A stretch of 64,000 bases of DNA from Primulina eburnea (Eukaryota; Streptophyta; Magnoliopsida; Lamiales; Gesneriaceae), in assembly GCF_022965805.1 (NCBI RefSeq), contig NC_133102.1, positions 7,572,885 through 7,636,884 of the forward strand. The letters are read 5' to 3'. Position numbers and translations under genes: made by a program. The notes under the pieces are model-generated. The model worked only from the letters and a program-made list of their open reading frames with translations, was not told where the DNA came from and ran no database searches. This document shows, in pieces, positions 47,001-55,410 of this stretch (position 1 is its first letter; each line of letters begins with the position of its first letter).

Positions 47001-50000
47001 CGCAGCGTCCCAAATCTCCGAGGCAGTAGGATATAGAAGAAAATTATCCCCAATCTCAAGGAGCATTGAGTTAATCAACCACGACATGACCTGGTTGTTT
47101 TCGGCCTTCCACGTCTTGAATCTTGGATCGGTGGATTCAGGGTGTGTTGCGGAATCCGTTGGCCAGTCCTCCTTCCCTTGACCGCAGATGTACATTAACA
47201 CAGACTGCGACCAAGGCAGAAAGTTCTTGCCATTAAGTTTATGGCAGGTGATTGAGAGAGGAAATGCATCACCCAAGGGTTGTCATGTGGGCGTCAAAGG
47301 TGCGGAGTCGGAAGCGAAGGCCATTCCGGATTTTGTCATGGATCGACAACAAGCTTTGATACCATGTCATTTTATGAGGAAAAAGAAATGGCGGATAATA
47401 ATATTTTATTTCACTCTGCTTCTGAATACAACCCTACGTATCTATATATAAAGCACAAATAAAGATAACAACCTAACCTATCTAAAGATTTAAATTACAA
47501 ACTAATGCATAAGAGTTTAGATATTTGTTAGGGACTTAAAGTTTGTAATGACGTAAAACTTGTATTAGCGATAAGATTTTGCTAACATGCGGATCACTCA
47601 TCCGCTACTCCTGTATTTCAACTATTATAATCAAATAAAATCATGTTTCCAATCAAAAAAAGATATGAAAAGAGCTTATCCTGGTTTATCCGAGTTTATC
47701 TTATCGGATCTTCAACAGCAGCTTTCTTTGGAGTGTCTGATGACTTGGTGATTGATTAATGTGTCACGTGCAATGGATGATCAGGTGCTTGCTTTGGAGT
47801 ACTTGCATTCACTTCGTGTGGTTCATCGTGATCTAAAACCTGATAATTTGTTGATTGCACATGATGGACATATTAAGGTAATATCCTGTCATGGTTTAAT
47901 TGCTCTTGCTTACATTGATACATTCAGATTTACTTATTTATATTTTTCAACAAGGGGCAACTTTTTAGGCTTTATATTTTCCTGTTTTTACACTTCATTG
48001 AAAATATAATTGGTGCAAAGATGACCTCAAAGAAAAAATTGATGTTTCGCAAATGTCGAGCCAAACTCAGTACGATAAAGCTATTTGACATCAACTCCTC
48101 TTATTCACCTCCGTCAGGCGATATCTGACTTTTCCAAGAGCTTTATATGAAGTCCGCGCGTACTTGAATCTATTGTTTTCCATGTCCCTCTCCCTATCTT
48201 TATCCTTATACTGGAAAGGTAGAAAGCCAGGGCTGCTTCAAGTGAACCATCTGCATTTTTGGTTAAATGAAATTAAGAAATGGGTTGTCTGCGATTAAGA
48301 AAGTTTTTTGTCACGCATTTATTTTCGTGTTACTCTTAAATAAGGTTTGAAAAACTTGATCGATCTGATGTATATTACAATCACAAGATTATGTTATACA
48401 AGGGACAATATCACTCCAGATGAACTGCCTTACCTGAATCTTAACTTGATCAAAACTTCTTAACGTGATAAATGAAGTGCATGAAACATCATTTTTGCTG
48501 CTGTTTACTGTCTTCTCTATCTAGTTAGAGTGTTAGACCGTGTGATATAGTTTGAGTTTTGAAAACACTCGTTGCCTTCATTTTGAACAGTTAACAGATT
48601 TTGGGCTATCAAAAGTTGGTCTTATCAACAGCACTGATGATTTATCAGCTCCCGCTGTCAGTGGAACATCTCTAATGGATGAGGATGAACCCCCTTTATC
48701 TGCATCCGAGCATCAGCAAGAAAGGCGAAAGAAACGCTCTGCTGTGGGTACACCAGATTACTTGGCACCTGAGATTCTTCTGGGAACTGGGCATGGTCAG
48801 TGTGTCCTTTTCCCATTGACTTCATAGCCTGGAATGACTTATTGAATGCTTTCAATTCGTTTTGACTGGAAAAAAAACTCTATTGTCTGTTGACATAATG
48901 CCGATCTTGTATTGGAAAGCAAGATTATATTATAATCCTTAAACATCTTTCCAGGAGGTGTTCAGTGTAATCACCGATAATTGAAAACGTATAGCATTTT
49001 CCATTCTCTTTCTATTTCTATAAATGCATCCTTTCCTTCAGGCAACTTCGTGTTTATTCAAAATTTTCAACGCTAGAAGAAAAGGTAAGATTGTGATGAA
49101 TGTGAGCCTTGAGAGGTACTCACTGTAGGAATGAAGCTCAGCAAGATGTTACTTATCAGGGGTAATTTCTTTTACATGTACATGAAAGAGGTGTCAAGTG
49201 GCATGTTTGAAATGATTTTTAAGGTTTGTGATGTATACTGTATGTCTAAGTGGTCACTTTATGGGTTACTGTCTACATACATAATAACACCGAGTAACTG
49301 GGTAGAGTTATTGAGTAAGGGATGTAGTTTTCTGGACGAGGATGCTTGGTGCACTTTTCATCTGTACCTTGTCAGTTGTCAGAAAGTAAGTGGTTTAATA
49401 TTGTTTTGATGTTTTCTACATTTCCTCAGGCTTTACTGCAGATTGGTGGTCTGTGGGTGTTATTCTATTTGAGTTGATTGTTGGCATCCCTCCTTTCAAT
49501 GCTGAGCACCCTCAGGTTACGAAAATGCTATTAATCTCTTGCATATACTTTTTATTTCTAGCATGTGGCTGATGAGCTATTTGTGCACTTAACCTCTTAC
49601 TTTTTCTTCAAGATCCTTTATGGTTGTGTTCTTACTTTAATCAATATTTTTGTAGCAAATATTTGACAACATTCTCAATCGTAAGATTCCATGGCCTCGG
49701 GTGCCTGATGAAATGAGTCTTGAAGCTTACGATTTGATTGATGGGTAAGATAATTCCCATAGTTTGTTATATTTTTATTTAGGAGGTCTTCTTCTATTCC
49801 AACCTCCAGATTGCGCTCTCAGATTCGTACTTAACTTCTGGTTGTTTCTTCTGAATGTTTCATATTTCAAAATGTGGGTAATATGAAGTTTTTGGGTATG
49901 AACATCAAAGATTCTAGAATTTGCTTATGCTTCTCTCAGATGTGATTTTAAAAGCATACAAGCCTTTTTATTTTCCTTTTATTTTATTGGACATAATTTT

Positions 50001-52066
50001 CCTATTTTCTTCAAATGAGATTTGGTCCATTGTCAGTGGTTGTTTCCCTCTTCCTTCTTCTGCATCATGTGAAAAAGATGTTAAGTGTTAATGTGATCTT
50101 AGGCGTCAGCATAAGCTATAGTTGACTATGATGTGGTTATTAGCGATCCATTGAATGATATAAATGTGGTTTTGAAAAATTATTTATCCCAATGTTTTTT
50201 TTCCAGTTAGAAGATTCCTGATTTTCCTCTTCCGAAGTAAGGCACGACCATATACTGCATACAGACTTTATATTGGGACATATAAATGCATAATCAGTGC
50301 TTGAGCCATTACTTGTTCAACATGTTGAAACTGTTCTTGTTTCATTTTTATTTGCTATTCACCAAATTGGTGAATTAATAAACTAAAATTAGTAGATCTC
50401 CCAAAGAGTTTCTTTTGTTAACCGTCAGGTTATTGACTGAAGACCCTGATCAGAGACTTGGAGCTGGTGGAGCCCCAGAGGTTATTTTACTTCATTGTCT
50501 TACCTATGATGTTAATCACCTCTTTTACATGACTGTACCATGGATTTATTTAACAATCTGTCAGCTTTATTTTATTCACAATGATAAAATATTGTTCTAA
50601 GTATGTCTCCTTCATGACAAATTTTGTTTTTTGGAGACTTCTAGGAAAAAATTGCTGATGGTTATCATCTGTCACATTTTGTCCCACGAAAAAGCATCAT
50701 TTATAGTTGATTAAAATATCTATCATTCACGCTTTTATACCAGTCTAAGAACAAGATAAGCCTTGCAGGTGAAACAACATCCATTTTTCAGAGATATTAA
50801 TTGGGACACACTTGCTAGACAGAAGGTTTGACTCTAAAAACAAATTGAATTTGTCGTTCATGAACAAAAATTGGTGGTGTCTAAGAATCATTCTGCTACT
50901 TCTCCCAGGCAGCTTTTGTCCCTTTGGCAGACGGTGCAACAGACACTAGTTACTTTACAAGTCGTTACTCGTGGAATCCATCTGATGAACATGTTTATGC
51001 ACATAGCGAATTCGAAGATTCCACCGACAATGGAAGCATTAGTGGTAGCAGTAGTTGCCTAAGCAACAGGCATGAAGAACAGGTGCGTTGGTGGAACAGA
51101 ACTTAAAATTTTATTTTCTACTTCTGAATTTTTTCATATTATATGGTTTCGAATTTGATGGACCATAAACAGGGAGATGAATGTGGGGGTCTTCAAGAAT
51201 TCGACTCCACCTGTGATATCAATTATTCCTTCAGCAATTTCTCATTCAAGGTATAATGTAATCATTTCGTGCATAACGGTGCTGAGTTTTTTTATATTTG
51301 TGAACTGATGGTGTGTAGGGGATGTTGTTTGCATAAAATTTTTATTTGGTTATCTTCCATACATTTGGCTTTGACTTTGTATTAGAGTGTGGAGGTTACA
51401 CTCGCAAATTCCTTGGTTTACAAAATCCCATATTGTTCCATCAGTTGGTCTTGGGTACATCTCCAGACTCCAGGTCTTTGTTGCCTAATGTCTCGCTAAT
51501 CTGCATATTTACGCTTATTTAATTCGTAACATATATTTCTCAGACCTTGGGTTAGAGTTGAGGGGCATGTTGAAATATAAAACTATGGAGCCATTTTTTG
51601 TTCTCTCGAACTTTTAGAAAACACGACTTCTAACAGGCATAACCCTTTGTCCTCCACCCCTGACAGCAAAAGGGTGCTTCACTTTTTTCCATCATTCAAT
51701 TTACATGTCATGCCTTATATTATTCAAAACAGAATGAACCTATTTTCTGGTTTTCTTTCCATCATCTCACCATAATTAACAGTGATCTTTTAGCACAGCA
51801 TCACAAGATTTTCTCTTCATGCTTTTGAATATTATAAATTTGTTGCAAGCTTTCAAAGGTCTTACTGCAAGAAATTCCATTTGTGCTGAAATACTTAACA
51901 AGGGATGTTTTCTCTATTTCTTGCTCAAATGTAACGGTTGTAAACTGCATAACCTCATTTTTCATTTTTTGTGGCACAACAGAATCTTTCCCAGCTTGCA
52001 TCCATAAACTACGATTTGCTTACAAAAGGTTGGAAAGATGATCCTCCTGCGAACTCCAGTGCATAG
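26066..52066 (+). CDS. IREH1: IREH1-like AGC serine/threonine protein kinase, 17 exons
   Basis: Exons: 26066-26780, 37472-37509, 37607-37789, 37873-39222, 41496-41668, 41736-41982, 42082-42174, 42256-42396, 47785-47877, 48591-48795, 49430-49515, 49656-49744, 50429-50480, 50769-50825, 50909-51082, 51173-51250, 51983-52066. All introns are GT-AG and phases match, giving about 1285 residues, close to Arabidopsis IREH1. The N-terminus ([20 protein letters not shown]) is Ser-rich and probably disordered. Exon 4 has an atypical zinc finger ([20 protein letters not shown]). The kinase domain starts near residue 873 with a Gly-rich loop ([10 protein letters not shown]). It has the ATP-binding Lys at 902 (FAIK), HRDLKPDN in exon 9, and DFG in exon 10. 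An insert follows before [15 protein letters not shown], then the AGC tail. In Arabidopsis the family acts in root-hair growth and microtubule-related processes. Exon 12/13 encodes DGLLTED where I expect DRLLTED. Confidence 0.95.
26915..27352 (+). mobile_element. TRIM-like tandem array: LTRs with tRNA-Met type PBS
   Basis: Two LTR-like repeats (27027-27132 and 27236-27352) start TGTTAAATGTC and end in TTAACA or TCAACA. The first is followed by a PBS-like CTATATCAGAGC. A further LTR end plus PBS (AACATGGTATCAGAACA) lies at about 26910-26925, so the unit LTR-PBS-internal is repeated about every 210 bp. It has no coding capacity. The first LTR is degraded or truncated. Confidence 0.6.
28556..28655. 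repeat. CCTAGG/GGCTAG-rich short repeat block
   Basis: Several near copies of GGCTAG(A/G)CCC and CGCCTAGG arranged in both orientations within 100 bp in intron 1. It resembles CCTAGGCG blocks common in plant intergenic DNA; origin unknown. Confidence 0.4.
29730..30621 (+). pseudogene. Sense 5'-truncated LINE in intron 1, part 1
   Basis: Starts within the RT C-terminal region ([20 protein letters not shown], then [20 protein letters not shown]) and proceeds through [18 protein letters not shown]. Frameshifts follow near 30120 and 30300. The zf-RVT part ([17 protein letters not shown]) is cut at 30621 by the antisense LINE. It resumes at 36881. Confidence 0.85.
30675..30693 (-). ncRNA. 3' UTR stem-loop of the full-length LINE
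   Basis: Minus strand reads TGCGGA, loop CTACTCA, TCCGCA: a perfect 6-bp stem about 55-70 bases from the poly(A). Equivalent stems occur at 37265, 46394 and 47589. It is likely the RNA feature recognised by the LINE reverse transcriptase. Confidence 0.6.
30737..34408 (-). CDS. LINE ORF2 (1223 aa): endonuclease and reverse transcriptase
   Basis: Starts [19 protein letters not shown], an AP-like endonuclease, with [18 protein letters not shown] and [10 protein letters not shown] marking its catalytic region (residues about 1-230). The RT has [51 protein letters not shown] and the active site QFADD at residues about 686-690. The C-terminal zf-RVT reads [19 protein letters not shown]. No RNase H follows; the protein ends shortly after [17 protein letters not shown]. 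It nicks the target and reverse transcribes the RNA from that nick. Translation probably depends on ORF1 through the ATGA overlap. Confidence 0.95.
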   Translation of the reverse strand: MKICTWNIRGGGAAKRRELVRAVIRKENPDLVAILETKQELIDKKFVASLWKARFLEWIYLPSVGSSGGILVMWDPRVVAVSNNLIGNHSVSIEISGREEQKWWFSAIYGPVRPRDREMLWDELAGLSSICGENWCLGGDFNVVRNAGEKLNSNSINASMMCFDSLIQELGLHDPPLLNAKYTWSNLREQPICCRLDRYLFSEGWREMFQNARQTVLPRITSDHCPVVLDTTKVLWGPTPFRFENAWLSHHSFRDLVKMWWNNVGFQGWEGYKFMLKLKGIKTEASKWNREVFGDVGIRLSELTSRIKQMDELESEGEWSAVLHEERKILRCQLQMVSLMKFRMDQQKSKIKWLKEGDQNSKFFHSLLTNRRNRSTIEKLMLEDGTMITGERQIEEHILGFYKNLYRRSEGDGVGEIEGVEWCPIETMEAEELEAVFTEEEIRRAVFDCDGEKAPGPDGFTLAFFQHNWETVKADLIRVFEEFHEGGVVNGITNETYICLIPKKQDSIRVKDYRPISLTTSLYKIVSKVLTNRLKKVLEKTVKDTQCAFIKGRQILDCCIIANEVVEDYRRKHKKGWILKVDLEKAYDNVDWRFLEYVLNRKGFGEKWRRWIMGCISSVSFSVFINGRPRGKFKGERGLRQGDPLSPFLFNLVVDVLGRMVDKAKGLNEVKGLEVGRRKVEISHIQFADDTLFMVQSKMHVLALVDILNQFGLHSGLKINLEKSTVMGINYPDDEVVALAHEIGCNRDTLPIRYLGVPLGGDPSKMEFWEPVLSKMARKLASWKKAFLSRGGRLVLIQSVLSALPSYYMSLFKVPRRVEKVMEKLMRDFLWDGADGDQHCHIVGWKQVTMPKDRGGLGVGNIGLRNRALLGKWWWRGSVEGDALWKKVITSIYGTQENGWDVGLARNTTFRSPWKFISRSYPTFLPLVGGVLREGNIVRFWEDVWEGGESFSESFPSLYRICTSQNKPVNTFFVSHSEGPNQSFHWDIRFRRELNEVEVGEYTNLLGVLDSVRLERGVGDFRVWVGDHTGVFSVRSFYNSFFPISSFPYFQYFSRIWKVPIPHKVRVFAWIVALGRLPTCDSIQRRWPLCTLCPQWCALCQRQEEDQDHLLVHCSFARDIWTKVLIELGFQWVAPRKAAEIISMELGNNSNRRLARFLPLVIHCTLWSIWLERNKRIFQDSTDDTEAVWEKIRFRVAGWTVALKEFQHLSISDLIRDWKYVWA
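34405..36591 (-). CDS. LINE ORF1 (728 aa), nucleic-acid-binding protein
   Basis: Minus-strand ORF starting [18 protein letters not shown]. Residues about 280-370 include [20 protein letters not shown] and [10 protein letters not shown], typical of the DUF4283-like ORF1 of plant L1 elements. Around it are [10 protein letters not shown] and [11 protein letters not shown], which look like an internal duplication of a WW-containing motif. No CCHC knuckle was seen. The C-terminal half is acidic and low complexity. ORF1 would bind the element's RNA. Its TGA overlaps the ORF2 ATG by ATGA. Confidence 0.88.
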   Translation of the reverse strand: MYAPNRRNLAYGSAAKEKVIKLEHKVFTLRLGNGGKSVWWAESTRKSNYMMDFERSEARWLSSKLKEFINNTYSRVDFQRYRGTNAIFTAQRIINRRGSFVEVNKFDSRGRKQITIVPSGYKSVGWKNISEALDRLLSGSDTSRDRQPSRQQERNIFRRFTMEKDDNTRRRDGTKESLTDKEDFDKEKKMLWHEALIVTRNRANITWELIRKVLGKPASNVPELLPFQGDKAVWWPSSADEYSYFLKLKRGFFDGGVSLNFEKWRPDINTTDSVDRCCNSWLSIYGIPWHLWSRETFAIIGDRCGGLLEISKDTLQFHDLESAKIKVKGTAGGFITNNMKIQLGEGSLDIRIRVDSFDSHAYEQYERRTYAQVLVNGKKMMAGWGNTNFQNRKMNEAKLSYEAAGNTMNQNYQLQNGYENSRVPNQCTERSPLGRINHRNTTTNEKSGSILEGKVTKILGRVAPTEVKKFRQSPIHSMSNDEAEMNTTLGGNSGKCLLMQNYKKVYSRRSKATKELLAEEKVVEDFLGDADGRELENHDLDDTLEAENDESSDDMQQKDCYISDSDSHFSFKSDGSIKIMDEETLMQGLFSPSKDTTTIKETITRVNEVPNVGKVLTGNQFPSLNHSFSLHCLLTTSFTVLGLSSGYLGGGREGKCIESSGNERDISSRVAEDTASGTREQNGGKNTEGNCWQEVKKPTGLLRRELSRLKWGINYERGTTSKGTVSLL
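36881..37338 (+). pseudogene. Sense LINE in intron 1, part 2 and poly(A)
   Basis: Continues part 1 after the antisense insertion: [20 protein letters not shown] follows HLLL directly if the inserted element and one copy of the 16-bp repeat are removed. Frames are broken. The 3' stem-loop lies at 37265-37283 (TGCGGA, loop ATACTCA, TCCGCA), and a run of nine A at 37330-37338 is the tail. Confidence 0.85.
38718..38830 (+). other. Atypical zinc finger region in exon 4 of the kinase
   Basis: Encodes [20 protein letters not shown] followed by [11 protein letters not shown]. The Cys-X2-Cys ... His-X4-Cys spacing is the atypical C2H2-like finger of the IRE family and lies N-terminal of the kinase domain. 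Its ligand is not known to me. Confidence 0.75.
39439..40760 (-). pseudogene. 5'-truncated antisense LINE in intron 4
   Basis: Minus-strand fragments [20 protein letters not shown] (about 40748), [19 protein letters not shown] text (about 40429), [20 protein letters not shown] (about 40130) and [18 protein letters not shown] (about 39925) form a broken RT C-terminus and zf-RVT. A T run at 39439-39446 is the tail. A weak 3' stem-loop lies at about 39497-39513. Intron 4 (39223-41495) is otherwise AT-rich with no gene. Confidence 0.8.
42437..42978 (-). pseudogene. Antisense LINE fragment split by copia
   Basis: Starts with a T run (tail) near 42433-42439. The rest is a heavily decayed zf-RVT region of the same LINE lineage (GTTGGCAG matches the LPTC codons seen in the other copies). 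It stops at the GCAGC target duplication of the copia element, and only a few bases resume after 47717. Confidence 0.6.
43195..47276 (-). pseudogene. copia gag-pol, broken
   Basis: Gag N-terminus [20 protein letters not shown] at 47276. Protease-side text at about 46859 ([20 protein letters not shown]). GAG-pre-integrase [10 protein letters not shown] near 46550, interrupted by the LINE. Integrase from 45356 ([35 protein letters not shown]), with DRAQDF where TDNGxEF is expected. RT has [20 protein letters not shown] at about 44390 and an intact YVDD at 44011-44022. RNase H region: [11 protein letters not shown] and [20 protein letters not shown], then [13 protein letters not shown] at 43360. 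Many shifts and stops. It is not functional. Confidence 0.85.
45375..46477 (+). pseudogene. 5'-truncated LINE inserted in copia (sense to the kinase)
   Basis: One open frame from the junction to TGA at 46358-46360, encoding the ORF2 C-terminus: [50 protein letters not shown], zf-[23 protein letters not shown], and [20 protein letters not shown]. The 3' stem-loop is at 46394-46410 (GTGGAT, TGCTC, ATCCAC) and the tail A15 at 46463-46477. The open frame and long tail suggest recent insertion. The start codon of the frame lies in copia sequence, so it is not a real gene. Confidence 0.88.
47525..47661 (+). mobile_element. Tiny LINE 3' end (about 136 bp) in the copia 5' LTR
   Basis: Interrupts the LTR between GAGTTTAGATAT and GATATGAAAAGAGC, giving a GATAT or AGATAT duplication. 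Contains the 3' stem-loop 47589-47605 (GCGGAT, CACTC, ATCCGC) and ends in A7. Comparison with the left LTR shows the empty site. Confidence 0.85.
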
Positions 52067-53672
52067 TTCGGGTATGTGGTGTACCAGTTTGTATTTCCCT
52101 GTAAATACGTGTTTTGTATTTTGCTCAAGTTTTGGTTTTTGTGTAAAGTCCTCATGTCTAATTTGTAGTATCATATAATTTAGTGTTCTTGGTACAAAAT
52201 GATCCCTCTTTGAAAGCCAATTTCGGGTGTATAGCTGGTTTTACTTCAATTTTTTTGGTAGTGTGTGTGCATGCAGTGTGGTGTCAATTGCCCAATTAAA
52301 GTACAACCAAATAAATGGAGTTGACCCGAAACAAACCCGATTTAGATGGGTTTTTAATATTAAGAATGTATATTTGTTGGCCCTCGACTCATGATAGCAT
52401 CAATATTATTATCTGCAGTGGAAACGTTTGTACAATTTATTTAATTACAAACAAGCATATTTAACATGACAATCCATATAACTTAATTAGAATAGAATTC
52501 CAGATTAGATAAGATAATAGGCAAAAAATTTCTATAATACTTTTCATTTTTCTAATTCCTCTAATTCAGACTTCAGCACTTCGATATTTGACAGTTACAA
52601 TAATAGAAAAATAATAGAGGTTAAGTCTTCTGAAGCTTTATGAGATTCAATATGATGTTTCATCTGAGGAAAACAGTAAAGTGGTACAATTCAAATTGTA
52701 ATAAATGAGAATGCAATAACTGTATTGGATTCTAGGCCGAATATCACGAGGTGGTTTCCACCAACACTCGATGTAACACTTTTCTCCATGTATTCACGTA
52801 AGATTCTGTACAATCGATCATTTACAAGTAAGTGGCTGAATAGGCTAAGAATTTGTTTAGAATATATGGTACGCTTCTGATAAGTTTCATGGTATTATAT
52901 TATAAGACAGATCTCATGGTACATATTGTTTTTCAATAACTTTATTTATGCAGCTTGCATGAGTATACAGATAAATAAAATTTCACAATTGTATAAAACT
53001 GTAAAATATTATTAAAATAAATACTATTTTTTACATAAAAATCAATAAAACTCAAAACTATAAGTTGACTTACTAAACACTTATTCTAACATATGGATGA
53101 ATGAGGGTTGAGAACCATTTGGTTTGCACCCGTGAGTGGGTGAGGTTTTAGTTTAATTCGAACTTGGGAATATGATTAAATGCAAATTAAGTATTAATAA
53201 ATTTGAGAGAAAAATGGAACAATATCAGATGTCTGATAACATGTGGATGAATGAGGGATGAGAACAATATGAATATTTTTTGTCATGTTCTAAAAACGAT
53301 TAAATTTTTTAATCAAAATTTATCCATCTTACAAATGAGCAGATTTTTAATTTTTGAAAAATATGTATTTATTTCTTAAAATTTTGATAGAAAAAATAAA
53401 TATCATTTTTAAAATATACTTTTCTATTTTCTTATTGTAGCAGTTACACTCAGCTACTATATCAAAACACAATTATAATGAAATCAATTTTACGACAAAC
53501 AATTAATACCCCCATTTGAGTATTATCTCAAATGGTGTGTGTATAAAAATTAATACTCAAATGGGGATATTAATATATATATAATAATTTTTTATAATAG
53601 TATTTAAAATTAAAATATATTAATTACATAATATTAATAATTTTAGTTGAGTATTCAAATGTTCATATTTAA
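52067..53672. other. 3' flank of the kinase gene, AT-rich intergenic DNA
   Basis: Presumably holds the 3' UTR and poly(A) signal of the kinase gene in the first few hundred bases. No coding similarity is seen. A 15-bp perfect inverted repeat occurs at 53510-53566. Confidence 0.5.
53501..53576. repeat. Short inverted repeat (possible tiny MITE)
   Basis: CCCCATTTGAGTATT at 53510-53524 pairs perfectly with AATACTCAAATGGGG at 53552-53566. Pairing extends outward with one mismatch into TTAATA/TATTAA. A degenerate relative lies near 56691-56740 (TTTTGAGTGTTATCTCAAAT). Confidence 0.5.
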
Positions 53673-54808
53673 TGTTAGGATCAAGCCATTATTATTAGGT
53701 CAATTGTTATAAAGACACAACTTTATTTTTTTATACTTGTGATAATGCAGATTGCACCTACTTGCGTGTTAATAGGTCGGGCTGTTAGGTCCATAAGTCT
53801 GTGGGGGTGTGTATGTATCTGCTGGTATTGTTTAATACCTCTTAGAAATCATTCTAACTTTTTCCCTACCTCGGCCCTATCCTTTGCAGATATAATATTA
53901 CTCATTAAAACTAGATGTCACTCTTTTAAGATTCACATAGCCAACTAGATCAAGCGTTGTAACGTCAGCAATTTGACAAACGAGAACTTCACAGAATGTC
54001 ACCTACCCTTATACAACTCTAACTTGTCATGCCCCGAAACCGAGACATGCCATCGGCGTTGTTTAACAATTTAAAATCGTGTAACAACAAGCCACGTAGT
54101 ACATCAAATAGCCAAAAACCAGTCTATTACATAAATCAATAATTTTCTTTACAATGCGATTAAAACAAATTGCGGAAGTGTAATATACGATAATCTAACT
54201 AAAAGATAGAATAACAAGACTGGTCTTGAATCGGATCACCATCCCCAAAAGTATTCTTGTTCTTTGTCTTCGATTTGTTTTTCGCTCTTATCTGGGGTGA
54301 GAAAATGTAAGGGTGAGTATTTGGGAAATACTCAGTAAATGGGGGCCGATTGGACATAACAAATATCAAGGTGATAATTATACAAATATATTATCATAAT
54401 TTCAATGGAATCATAATTTCAATAGTAAGCATGTTGAGTCGAATATAAACAAAGTACAAACGTAGCACTGAAAATCATCTCATTTTCATGGTTTACTGAT
54501 CAGTCCCCTATATGTTACTCCTATGAGAGGAGAGGCCAAAAGAACGGTTATTATATCACACCGCATCAGGGCCTTAAACAAAACATATCAAATATCAGAA
54601 TTTTTTTTTTCATTTCTAATTCGAATCATTACGGTGCATTTCAAATATTTCAAACATCCTTTCAAATATTATAACAAATCTCCCACAACAAATTGTTCAA
54701 GAATGTTCATAACAAATATGAACGAATATATCATGCCGATCGAATTTCAAAAAACATACATAACGTATTTTTAAGCAAATGTGGACATACTTACAAAGAA
54801 CACGCATG

Positions 54809-54813
<5 letters not shown>

Positions 54814-54873
<60 letters not shown>
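54814..54873. repeat. (TA)n microsatellite
   Basis: About 30 TA units inside the solo LTR. Open frames with Tyr-Ile repeats here are artefacts. Confidence 0.95.
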
Positions 54874-54875
<2 letters not shown>

Positions 54876-55316
54876 TGTAGTACACTTATGAAATGCAAGT
54901 GTACATAAGAGTATAGCAAAAACCCACTTACTTGAAAGATTGTACCAAAATCTTGGAATAACAAGTTGTAGTTTGACACCGACCAATCACTTTGCAAAAA
55001 TGTTTACGCCTAATTGAACCGTTGGATCGATTTGAATTTTGGATATGTTGCTCAAAGCACGTGTAGGTGTATCCTGAACGGTGGATATCGGATTTGGTCG
55101 TGTAAAAATATGAGCAAAACCTTCTGAAATTGTGCAGAATATTTGGTACTCGAAAATTGCAATTTTTGGAGAGAACTTTTGATGTTGTTTTGGTGTGATT
55201 TTCATTTATTTTTCACTATTTATAGGCTCATGGAGGGGAGATGAAAAGACTCTCATTCAAGGCCATTACATCCATGTTTATAGCCTTCTTGATGGCCTTA
55301 AACACCATTAACATGT

Positions 55317-55410
55317 TATGGCTCTTCAAATTCCTCTTTGAATTCATGGCTTGAATGTCATGTTGTTATGGCTCTTCAAATTCCTCCTTGAATTCATGGC
55401 TTGAATGTGG
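55317..55410. repeat. 53-bp tandem duplication in the solo LTR
   Basis: TTATGGCTCTTCAAATTCCT then TTGAATTCATGGCTTGAATG occur twice, 53 bp apart, with one substitution. They lie near the end of the solo LTR. Confidence 0.85.

Larger units (their letters stand above)
42979..47717 (-). mobile_element. Ty1/copia element in intron 8, minus strand, degraded
   Basis: LTRs are 42979-43187 (3' LTR) and 47365-47717 (5' LTR, enlarged by a LINE). GCAGC is duplicated at 42974-42978 and 47718-47722. The PBS on the minus strand reads TGGTATCAAAGC (47353-47364). A polypurine tract TTGAGGAGGAG is adjacent to the left LTR (43188-43198). A LINE interrupts the internal region at about 45375-46477. Confidence 0.88.
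42397..47784 (+). other. Intron 8 of the kinase gene (5.4 kb, nested elements)
   Basis: Splits the kinase domain between AEV and VLALEYLHS. The donor is GAAGTT|GTAAGT and the acceptor GATCAG|GTGCTT. It contains an antisense LINE fragment, a copia element inside it, and two LINE insertions inside the copia element. Confidence 0.85.

Noticed and set aside
47752..48009. Separate small kinase gene starting at 47752
   Set aside because: The first 33 bases are intron 8; the kinase part is exon 9 (47785-47877) of the IREH1-like gene and the rest is intron 9.
54693..54908. Open frame rich in Tyr-Ile across the (TA)n run
   Set aside because: Produced by the microsatellite; no start context, no family likeness.
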